A DNA stretch of 18,172 nt from Actinomycetota bacterium. Lineage in GTDB: Bacteria > Actinomycetota > Actinomycetes > Nanopelagicales > Nanopelagicaceae. Location of the stretch: the NCBI GenBank assembly GCA_027731885.1, contig JAQCAO010000012.1, positions 1-18,172 of the forward strand, read 5' to 3'. The notes under the pieces were generated by a model, which worked only from the letters and a program-made list of their open reading frames with translations, was not told where the DNA came from and ran no database searches. How positions within the stretch are numbered: position 1 is the first letter of the stretch; every line of letters starts with the position of its first letter. Positions 1-6,646 of this stretch are shown piece after piece. The translations under genes were made by a program, and so were the position numbers.

Positions 1-15
1 GGTTGTGCACTTTCG

Positions 16-88
16 AGCCCCCCACCGGAATCGAACCGGTGACCTTTTCCTTACCATGGAAACGCTCTACCGACTGAGCTAGGGGGGC
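16..88 (-). tRNA. tRNA-Thr, anticodon GGU
   Basis: A complete 73-nt cloverleaf can be folded on the minus strand. The acceptor stem is GCCCCCC/GGGGGGC with a T (U) discriminator, the D-stem is GCTC/GAGC, and the anticodon stem TTTCC/GGAAA encloses the loop ATGGTAA. The anticodon is therefore GGT, which reads ACC/ACU threonine codons. The T-arm is ACCGG-TTCGATT-CCGGT. The 3' CCA is not encoded: the bases after the discriminator are CGAA. It lies downstream of, and in the same direction as, the dehydrogenase gene ending at 136. Confidence 0.97.
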
Positions 89-135
89 AATAGGTAGAGG
101 TGTGAGTGTACGACAGTTGCAGCAAAAGATAAAAA

Positions 136-1086
136 TTAGCGCCCTGGATCAAGCGTGACTTTGCCCGTGGTCTGGCGCGCCAGCACAGCTTGGTGAGCAA
201 TTTTCGCCTCAGATAAACCATAAGTCGCACCAATTACCGGCTTTAGCGCACCTGAGGAAATCAAAGCAAATAAATGAGTTAAAACATCTGCCATCAACTC
301 TTTCTTTCCAAAGCAATGTGAAAGCCAGAATCCTGCGACAGTTTTTGTTCCACCCATTAATAAGCCCGGATGAATTGGAGTTGGCGCGGTTCGCGATGCC
401 ATACCGAATGTAACTAAGCGTCCGAATGGCGCCAGGACTTCGAGGCTAGAATCAAAAGTTTTCCCACCAACCATCTCTAAGACAATATCAACTCTCTTGC
501 CGCCGTTTGCAGCAAGCATCGCAGCAGTTAAATCTGTTGCATTGGCATCGACGACCGCATCGGCGCCAAGTGATTTAGCTAATTCATTTTTGGAATCCGA
601 TGATGTAACTGCAATCACCTTTGCGCCCCACATCTTGGCAAGTTGAATTGCAAGCGTTCCAACGCCACCTGCGCCGGCCTGAACAACAACGCTTTCACCT
701 GGCTGCAGGTGCGCCATAGTTTTCAAGATATGCCAGGCAGTTGTTCCCTGCACCAACATTGCAATAGCTTGTTCATCGCTTACGCTATCTGGAATATCAA
801 TACACATTGCTTTGGGAGCCAGTGCCTTTTGGGCATAGCCACCGGTGGTTGCACCCGCTAAAACGCGGCGTCCGCTTGCCGTCTTTCCAACAACTTCTAA
901 GCCCGGGATTAGCGGCAAAGTCTGCTTTGATAAGTAAGAGTTCTCTGTTTGGTGGGTATCGGCATAATTAATACCGATACAAGAGACTTCAATTAACTCT
1001 TCCGCATCTGATGGGACCGGATCGGGAAGATCCACCATTTGCATAACATCTGGTCCACCGAATTGGGTTATCTGAATAGCATTCAC
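136..1086 (-). CDS. Quinone oxidoreductase-like medium-chain dehydrogenase (NADPH-dependent, zinc-less)
   Basis: This 316-residue protein belongs to the medium-chain dehydrogenase/reductase superfamily, quinone reductase (QOR/crotonyl-CoA-reductase-like) branch. An N-terminal GroES-like fold holds the typical NYAD motif at residues 40-43. A Rossmann domain follows with the nucleotide-binding loop AGAGGVG at about 137-143. The cysteine/histidine ligands of zinc alcohol dehydrogenases are not evident, so it is probably a zinc-independent NADPH reductase of quinones or enones. The start is GTG at 1086, supported by a strong GGAGG Shine-Dalgarno seven bases upstream. It follows the FUSC gene by 37 bases on the same strand and may be the last gene of the train. 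The substrate is unknown; a detoxifying role for reactive carbonyls would fit but is inference. Confidence 0.88.
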   Translation of the reverse strand: MNAIQITQFGGPDVMQMVDLPDPVPSDAEELIEVSCIGINYADTHQTENSYLSKQTLPLIPGLEVVGKTASGRRVLAGATTGGYAQKALAPKAMCIDIPDSVSDEQAIAMLVQGTTAWHILKTMAHLQPGESVVVQAGAGGVGTLAIQLAKMWGAKVIAVTSSDSKNELAKSLGADAVVDANATDLTAAMLAANGGKRVDIVLEMVGGKTFDSSLEVLAPFGRLVTFGMASRTAPTPIHPGLLMGGTKTVAGFWLSHCFGKKELMADVLTHLFALISSGALKPVIGATYGLSEAKIAHQAVLARQTTGKVTLDPGR

Positions 1087-1123
1087 GTTTTCGCCTCCAG
1101 TTAATTTTGATCTGATTCTATTA

Positions 1124-2305
1124 CTAGAAATACTTGCGGAAGATCTGCCTAATTCGCTTAATTATCCGCTTATTCAGCTTTAGCGTTTGATCTATAGGAG
1201 AGACTGCCATTACCTTGGCGTGTGCCGGCTCATCAGGAGTAATTACATCCTTGAGAGTTGGTGAATTTTGATCCAGCGAGTCGGCTATGCGATCGATGCT
1301 GGCTACCATCGAAAGCCCGCGCACGATTTGTTCTTGGTCGGCATCTTTGGCATCTTCAATTAGCGTCTCGGCAAGTAAAGCTCCGGCATCACGTGCATCA
1401 TCAGTGGCGGTCGTGGTTGTTTCAAAATCTTCATCATCATCAAATTTCGTTGAAATTGCAAAACTCGCAGCTGACAACGCAACAGCGATCTGTTTTTGGG
1501 TCGAATCTGCGATTCCCCCACTTACTGCAGAATCAAATAAGGTACGAGCGATCGCTCTAACTTGCAGCAGCGTATGCTCAATTGCGATTCCTTCTATGTA
1601 AACACTTTCCGCTTCATCTTTCTCTGCAGTCGGAAACCATCTTGCGTGTCCGCGCGCTTCTACAGATTGTGCGCGTATTGCTGGAATTGCTTCCATTAAC
1701 AATCGTGCTTTAGCTAACCAATTGCCGGCCTCTTTCTGGGTGTATCCAGCTGCAACTCCCTCAGACATTTGGGCAAGTAAATCTGCAGCCTTTTTACTAA
1801 CTTCAGTGATCTGATCATTGGCACGCCCCACTGGAGTTTTAGCATGCGAAAAGTATGAGAAGGCGATCGCGACTATCGCACCGATGAGCGTTGATCCCAA
1901 GCGATGTGTTGCAGTGGTGCCACTGATTCCGGGGCCGATAACAATAAGCGCAGTCACCGGAACATTTACCGAAGCTACTTCTCCAAGGTGGAGCGCGCGT
2001 GCAACAACTGCGCAGAAAATAACGGTGAGGCCAACGGCTATAAAGCCAACATCAAAGATCGAGACATTTATCAGGGCAATCGTTGCTCCGATCGCTGTTC
2101 CAACGATCTGTCCGAAACCTTCGCGTACTGACTTGTGGAGTGAGATTCGAATAGAAAGGGTGCAAATAATCGCGGCTACTACGCCACCATTTTCAATTAG
2201 TAAGTCACCGACCTGCCAGGCAGTTGCACCGGCCAGACCAGCGACAAGTATCTGGCGAACCCAAACTCGACGATCCGCAAATAGCTTCTTTATCTTTTTC
2301 CACAA
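1124..2305 (-). CDS. FUSC / aromatic-acid-exporter family membrane protein
   Basis: This 393-residue protein has an N-terminal membrane domain with about six hydrophobic segments (roughly residues 15-35, 39-55, 62-82, 84-104, 112-127 and 134-152) and a hydrophilic, helix-rich C-terminal half. That is the half-size architecture of FUSC (fusaric acid resistance) or aromatic acid exporter proteins, which move organic acids or aromatic compounds out of the cell. The start is set by exclusion. An in-frame stop lies at 2342-2344, and TTG at 2305 is the only start-like codon before the first membrane segment. It has no clear Shine-Dalgarno, so translation may depend on coupling to the RLP gene, whose stop is 13 bases upstream. 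Position suggests it belongs to the salvage operon and might export an acidic by-product, but this is speculation. Confidence 0.75.
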   Translation of the reverse strand: MWKKIKKLFADRRVWVRQILVAGLAGATAWQVGDLLIENGGVVAAIICTLSIRISLHKSVREGFGQIVGTAIGATIALINVSIFDVGFIAVGLTVIFCAVVARALHLGEVASVNVPVTALIVIGPGISGTTATHRLGSTLIGAIVAIAFSYFSHAKTPVGRANDQITEVSKKAADLLAQMSEGVAAGYTQKEAGNWLAKARLLMEAIPAIRAQSVEARGHARWFPTAEKDEAESVYIEGIAIEHTLLQVRAIARTLFDSAVSGGIADSTQKQIAVALSAASFAISTKFDDDEDFETTTTATDDARDAGALLAETLIEDAKDADQEQIVRGLSMVASIDRIADSLDQNSPTLKDVITPDEPAHAKVMAVSPIDQTLKLNKRIIKRIRQIFRKYF

Positions 2306-2318
2306 GATGTGGTTAAGT

Positions 2319-3416
2319 TTAGTAGGCGCGCACCATTTCGCTCATGCGTGCCGCATTATTTGCAAGGTTTCCACGAGAAAGTGCTCCGCCAATGAGTAAG
2401 GCGGTGTCTTTCCCATACATTTCTATCATCTCTGGAATTCGCTCAAGAGTCATTCCACCGGCAGGTGCAATCCACGATGGTTTTAGTTTTCCTAGCTCTG
2501 AGCGAGATTTTGCTGCGATGTCCAGGCACTGTTCTTCGCTAAATGAGAATCGACCACCAATATTTGGGAATATCGAGATATCCGCGCCAGCTAAACGCAT
2601 TAAGGTTCCGAAAATTACCCCGTGTGAAATTCCTTCGTTCTTGGATATTACAAATGATCCCAACATTGATGGATGACCTTGTATTGGTAGCGCCAATGAA
2701 TCATCAGCTGCCAATACACGTAACGAATCAAATCCAGTGATTCCGGGAAGAATTAACAGCGCACCCGCTCCAAGTTCTTTCGCGGTGTAGGCCGCATCTT
2801 TAACCTGATCAAATGGCAGATTTAAACTTGGTGCATATGCGGTATTGCCACCCGTGACTTCATTTGCTTCAGCAACGGCCCGCGCCACCAAAGTGACTCG
2901 CTCTTTCCATGTCGCCCAAGGTTGATTTGCAAGACTGTGATCATCTTTTATTAAATCAAAACCCGCCAGCGCTAAAGTTCGTGCCATCTCTGCAAGCGTT
3001 GCGGGATCAGAGCCCATTGGCTTTAGCGCCGTGGTCAGAAGTGGACGAGAATCAGCTTTAAATAGAGCGCGAAGTCCACTTACTCCAAAACGCGGTCCCT
3101 TAAATTTATCTAGGAATGAAGAAGGGGGCTTGAGGTCAACTATTCGCACACCAGGAAAGAGTGAGGCATTTCCCCAAAGTACATTTAGCAGCTGAGTTAG
3201 TTCACCGCCGGCAACATCCGGATTGTAAGAAATTGTTATTAAATAGCTGGATTTATCGCTGGAAGTTATCTCTTCAATTTTGCCTACCACTTGATCCTGA
3301 ATCCAACTAGGTGCTAATTCAAATGGAAACTCGATAGTTTGTTCTACTCGAATTAGATCAGCAATTGATTTTGGATCTTCTCCAAAGTAGGAATAAGTTA
3401 CATAAATTCGATCCAT
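2319..3416 (-). CDS. RuBisCO-like protein (type IV, not a carboxylase)
   Basis: This 365-residue protein aligns by eye with the RuBisCO large subunit through its N-terminal domain and barrel. Retained positions are N83 (spinach N123), K132 in the LKP motif (K175), and K157-D158-D159 (carbamylated K201, D202, D203). The phosphate-binding Gly pairs at 320-321 and 343-344 are also kept. Changed positions are M134 for K177, H160 for E204, R289 for K334 and A319 for S379, and the H294/R295/H327 region is not conserved. CO2 fixation is therefore not expected. The protein ends soon after the second Gly pair and is shorter than usual RLPs. RLPs keep enolase or isomerase chemistry on ketose phosphates, such as methylthioribulose-1-phosphate in methionine salvage. 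The ATG overlaps the stop of the transketolase C gene (TAATG). The mtnK/mtnA context supports a 5-substituted ribulose-1-phosphate substrate. The exact RLP clade cannot be assigned here. Confidence 0.88.
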   Translation of the reverse strand: MDRIYVTYSYFGEDPKSIADLIRVEQTIEFPFELAPSWIQDQVVGKIEEITSSDKSSYLITISYNPDVAGGELTQLLNVLWGNASLFPGVRIVDLKPPSSFLDKFKGPRFGVSGLRALFKADSRPLLTTALKPMGSDPATLAEMARTLALAGFDLIKDDHSLANQPWATWKERVTLVARAVAEANEVTGGNTAYAPSLNLPFDQVKDAAYTAKELGAGALLILPGITGFDSLRVLAADDSLALPIQGHPSMLGSFVISKNEGISHGVIFGTLMRLAGADISIFPNIGGRFSFSEEQCLDIAAKSRSELGKLKPSWIAPAGGMTLERIPEMIEMYGKDTALLIGGALSRGNLANNAARMSEMVRAY

Positions 3417-4429
3417 TAAAGTGCTTCCGCCTTTGCGCTGCTATGAACTGTTACCGAACGTTGTTCTTCTAACTCCGCCTCATCAATATTCAACTTTCGG
3501 CCAAGTGCATTTTCCACGGCGCGAATGAGCGCCTGTGCATCCATGAAGTACTCGGCCATCAAATACTTCTGAGATGCACCGTGCGCATAAGTGTCCTTCA
3601 GGCCAATGCGTTGAAGTGGAACTCCAATACCATTTTCTGCCATCACCTCGGCAACTGCGCTGCCAAGTCCTCCGATGATTGAGTGGTTTTCCATAGTGAT
3701 GATCCCGTGCTTTGCGCTCTTTAGAGCAGAGATAATTCGTGGGTCGGTAAATGGTTTGAGTGTTGAAACGTGAAGATGTGAAACTGATACTCCACGATCT
3801 TGCAGAAGCGGAATAGCGCGAAGTGCTTCTTCGGTCATGATTCCTGAGGTAATAAGCGTGATATCTGAACCTGTAGAGAGAATTCTTGCGGTGTTTAGCA
3901 CAAACGGTTCATCCTTTGGGAATATGCGGCTTACTTCACCGCGAAGCATGCGAATATAAACAGGACCATCAATTTCGTGAGCAACTTCAATTACAGATTC
4001 CACCTCAGTTGCATCGCCAACTTCAAGAATTGTCATATTTGGGATCGCGCGAACGATTGCAATATCTTCAATTGCCTGATGCGTAACTCCACCCGGCGTC
4101 ATTATGCCTGGAAGGAATCCAACTAAACGAACTTTCAGCGAAGGATAAGCAACCGACATTTGTAGTTGATCTAACGGGCGGCGATAGAGAAATACCGAGA
4201 AGGTATGTAGCCAGGGCTCGAAACCTTCGCGCGCTAAACCTGCAGCAAACCCAAGCATGTTTTGCTCAGCCATTCCCATTGAGAAAAAGCGATCTGGGTA
4301 GGTATCGCGCCACTTACCAACTTCACATGAATTTGTTAAATCTGCAGATAGAACCAGAACTTTTGGCTTATCTTTTGCCCAATCGATAAAGTTTTGCTGA
4401 TGGGGTCGGGCGACAATTTCGTAACTCAT
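3416..4429 (-). CDS. Transketolase, C-terminal (pyrimidine-binding) subunit
   Basis: This 337-residue half-transketolase carries the pyrimidine-binding domain and the C-terminal domain. The catalytic Glu that activates thiamine diphosphate is E55 in AEQNM, following the FFSMGMAEQ stretch. The THQAIEDIAIVRAIPNM segment (residues 116-132) is a transketolase signature. The C-terminal domain contains the usual GIGVPLQRIGLKDTYAHGAS-type region. The open frame extends upstream to 4555, but the start chosen is ATG at 4429. It has a GGAG Shine-Dalgarno eight bases upstream and overlaps the N-subunit stop as ATGA, the usual coupling of the two halves. The longer frame would overlap the partner gene by 130 bases. 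It works with the product of 4426-5349 to transfer ketol units between sugar phosphates. The RLP gene follows with a one-base overlap. Confidence 0.92.
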   Translation of the reverse strand: MSYEIVARPHQQNFIDWAKDKPKVLVLSADLTNSCEVGKWRDTYPDRFFSMGMAEQNMLGFAAGLAREGFEPWLHTFSVFLYRRPLDQLQMSVAYPSLKVRLVGFLPGIMTPGGVTHQAIEDIAIVRAIPNMTILEVGDATEVESVIEVAHEIDGPVYIRMLRGEVSRIFPKDEPFVLNTARILSTGSDITLITSGIMTEEALRAIPLLQDRGVSVSHLHVSTLKPFTDPRIISALKSAKHGIITMENHSIIGGLGSAVAEVMAENGIGVPLQRIGLKDTYAHGASQKYLMAEYFMDAQALIRAVENALGRKLNIDEAELEEQRSVTVHSSAKAEAL

Positions 4430-5349
4430 TTCACCATCTCCTGATAAGCCTTCTCGTATTTCGCACGTTCGTCGGCGCCGGTGAATCTCAAATAATGCAG
4501 AGTTGGTTTGCGTTCTTCCATTATCGCCAATCCGCGCACTGGATCTGTGTAACAAAGCAACACGTGTGGATTATTCGTTGCTTCTCTCGCCGCTGCAAGA
4601 ATTGCAGGAATGTCGTGGCCATCTAGAACGGTCACATCCCATCCAAATGCACGAATTCGATCTGCAAGTGGCTCAATCCTCATAACCGTATCCATTGGGC
4701 CATCGCATTGATTTAGATTTACATCAACAATCACACGCAACTTATCTAGGCCGTGGAACTTCGCAGCTTGCAGGGCCTCATAAGTTTGGCCTTCTTGGAA
4801 TTCACCATCGCTCATAAATACCCAGGTGTTGCCCTTCTCTTTCTTGAGCTTTCGGGCAAGCGCTATTCCTCCTGCTTGCGATAACGCTTGGGCCAGTGAC
4901 CCAGTTGTGGTTTCAAATCCTGGTGAATGTTCGGCGCCAATCATTTCTACAGTTGATCCATCGCGATTGAAGTGTTCTAAGCCATCCTCCCGCAAGCGCT
5001 TAGTTTCGATAAGCGCTGAGTAAATAACCAATGCGTAATGTGCTGGGCTTGAAATTAGCCGATCGTATTGATCTCCAGGCGCTCCGTGAAATTGCTGACC
5101 TGTCTTATATGTATGTATTCCAACTTCAGGCACGCCGATAAATGTTGGGGGATCAATCGGTTGGCCAACTGGTGCAAAGTTAAGAATTCCTCCATATAGA
5201 GATGCCAATAATTCAGCCGATGAGCACGCTTGGCTCATATATCCACCGTTGTTAGCGATTGAATGTTCTAAGACTCTGCGACGAATTCCTTTTGCAATTC
5301 GTTCAATCTCCTTGATTTCTGCCGGGTGGTCACTCATTAGTGAACTCAT
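4426..5349 (-). CDS. Transketolase, N-terminal (diphosphate-binding) subunit
   Basis: This 307-residue protein is the thiamine-diphosphate/Mg-binding half of a split transketolase. Visible landmarks are the TTTGSLAQALSQAGGIALA segment (147-165), SDGEFQEGQ with Mg ligand D181, and DVNLNQCDG with N211. It departs from ordinary transketolases in two ways. The conserved SKGH loop reads SPAH (101-104). An extra stretch of about 25 residues (around 65-92, with FIGVPEVGIHTYKTGQQF) sits just before it, so substrate preference may be altered. The ATG at 5349 lies five bases after the mtnK stop and has a weak AGG; a second ATG four codons on (5337) is possible. It sits between mtnK and the C-subunit gene, and its stop overlaps the C-subunit start (ATGA). 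It could be a housekeeping enzyme, but its place inside the mtn cluster argues for a dedicated role. Confidence 0.92.
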   Translation of the reverse strand: MSSLMSDHPAEIKEIERIAKGIRRRVLEHSIANNGGYMSQACSSAELLASLYGGILNFAPVGQPIDPPTFIGVPEVGIHTYKTGQQFHGAPGDQYDRLISSPAHYALVIYSALIETKRLREDGLEHFNRDGSTVEMIGAEHSPGFETTTGSLAQALSQAGGIALARKLKKEKGNTWVFMSDGEFQEGQTYEALQAAKFHGLDKLRVIVDVNLNQCDGPMDTVMRIEPLADRIRAFGWDVTVLDGHDIPAILAAAREATNNPHVLLCYTDPVRGLAIMEERKPTLHYLRFTGADERAKYEKAYQEMVK

Positions 5350-5354
5350 CGCAT

Positions 5355-6590
5355 CTACTTCTCTCCACTGGTTCGGACTTCTTCAATAATCCTTCGCATT
5401 TTCTGAGTTAGCGAAGGAATATCAGTATTTGAATGACGTTCACGTACCGCCATTTGGGCAGCGCGGAGAACTCCGCGCGCAGCACCTATGCGTAAATTAG
5501 GTTCTAGGGTTTCGATATCACTCGTCTTGGCAAGCCCCACTATACGGCGAACCATCTTGGCTGCGGCAAAACCAATTGCATCCACCTTCCATTGAGCCAA
5601 TAATTCTTCAAGCAGTTGGTCGCTAAAGACTCGTTTATCAACACGGCTTGGCCAGAGCGTGCGGAAGTTTTTCTCGAAAGCACCCCAAAGTTCTTCTGGA
5701 AGAGCGCAAATGTAATCTGCATGTTCAGTTCTGCCAAGTGCGGTAGCGCGCGCCAAGGCAATATAAAAGTTTGCAAAACAAGCTCCAATATCGAATCCAA
5801 TGGGACCGTAGAAAGAGAACTCGGAGTCAAATGCCCTGGTAGAAATTGCTTTTCCTGTCGCATCCGATTTAACCATCACAGAACCTGTATGCAAATCCCC
5901 ATGCAGTAGCGCTTCAGCTGAAGTCATAAATTTATACTTGAGGTGGCCGATTTCCAGCGCCATCTGCTTATCGTTGATTATTGCCTCGGTATCAACAGCA
6001 TTTTCAGGTAAATACGAATTTCTATCCGCTGGGAAATAAGGTTCGGTAAAGACTAAATCTTCTGTGATCAAAGAGAGCTCTGGATTTATGGCACGAGCAA
6101 TTCCTTTGTAGTGCGCCTCTGCTCCTGCGCCAAAAATTGATGTGGCAAAAAGTACACGAGCGATATATTCACCAATTGCCTCTGCGGCTCCAAAGTGCTG
6201 TTCGCCTAGATTCAGAGCAGTTCGCCAGACTTTATGATCCGAAAGATCTTCCATTGCAATTATGTATCGCTCAGGATCATAGAAGTAAATTTCAGGAACC
6301 AGATGTTTGGCAGCTAAAGAGTGAATAGTAGTCGTTTCGTATTCAATGCGGGCACGATCAGGTGACATTGGCCAGGAAGGTCCAACTAATCTCACATATG
6401 GAAGAGATTGTTTCAAGACAATTCCCTTGCCTTGCTTATCCTTAACAATGAAAACAAGATTTAGATTGCCATCGCCAACTTCCTTCATATCTACAATTGA
6501 TCCTGCATCAATGATTGATGAGATCTCTTGATGGGACACTAGATAGGCAGCGATGTTTTCAGCTGTTAAGAACTCGTATGAATCAAACAT
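5355..6590 (-). CDS. mtnK: S-methyl-5-thioribose kinase family protein
   Basis: This 411-residue kinase has the aminoglycoside-phosphotransferase/choline-kinase fold, and its length matches MtnK. The nucleotide-binding loop GDGNLN is at 39-44, with lysine K60 in VLKQSLPYVR. The catalytic loop HGDLHTGS is at 230-237 and the metal-binding DSEF at 255-258, followed by FYGPIGFDIG. All are characteristic of MtnK rather than of general APH enzymes. The expected reaction is ATP-dependent phosphorylation of 5-methylthioribose at C1. Close relatives phosphorylate 5-deoxyribose, and sequence reading alone cannot separate the two. It lies between the fused aldolase (56 bases upstream) and the transketolase pair (5 bases downstream). 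The ATG at 6590 has only a weak purine-rich ribosome site. Confidence 0.93.
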   Translation of the reverse strand: MFDSYEFLTAENIAAYLVSHQEISSIIDAGSIVDMKEVGDGNLNLVFIVKDKQGKGIVLKQSLPYVRLVGPSWPMSPDRARIEYETTTIHSLAAKHLVPEIYFYDPERYIIAMEDLSDHKVWRTALNLGEQHFGAAEAIGEYIARVLFATSIFGAGAEAHYKGIARAINPELSLITEDLVFTEPYFPADRNSYLPENAVDTEAIINDKQMALEIGHLKYKFMTSAEALLHGDLHTGSVMVKSDATGKAISTRAFDSEFSFYGPIGFDIGACFANFYIALARATALGRTEHADYICALPEELWGAFEKNFRTLWPSRVDKRVFSDQLLEELLAQWKVDAIGFAAAKMVRRIVGLAKTSDIETLEPNLRIGAARGVLRAAQMAVRERHSNTDIPSLTQKMRRIIEEVRTSGEK

Positions 6591-6646
6591 TCTTCAAACT
6601 TTTTCCATTCTGTGTCATTTGGCTGAAATAAATACGTACTCTCGCA

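Noticed and set aside
106..119. Near-copy of GTATACGACAGTTG (9783-9796) beside tRNA-Thr, a possible shared regulatory site.
   Set aside because: An 11-base exact match between two places is expected by chance in 18 kb, and no promoter geometry ties the two copies to their genes.
1818..2399. Plus-strand open frame of 193 codons opposite the FUSC gene.
   Set aside because: It is antisense to a well-supported membrane protein gene, has low-complexity composition and no recognisable domain. Similar antisense frames across the window were dropped for the same reason.
2319..3416. A true CO2-fixing RuBisCO.
   Set aside because: Several catalytic positions are replaced (K177, E204, K334, S379 equivalents), and no phosphoribulokinase or small subunit is present.
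4429..4555. Extended N-terminus of the transketolase C-subunit, with an upstream start at 4555.
   Set aside because: The extra 42 residues are arginine-rich, lie fully over the N-subunit gene and match nothing in transketolases. ATG at 4429 has a good ribosome site and the typical ATGA coupling.
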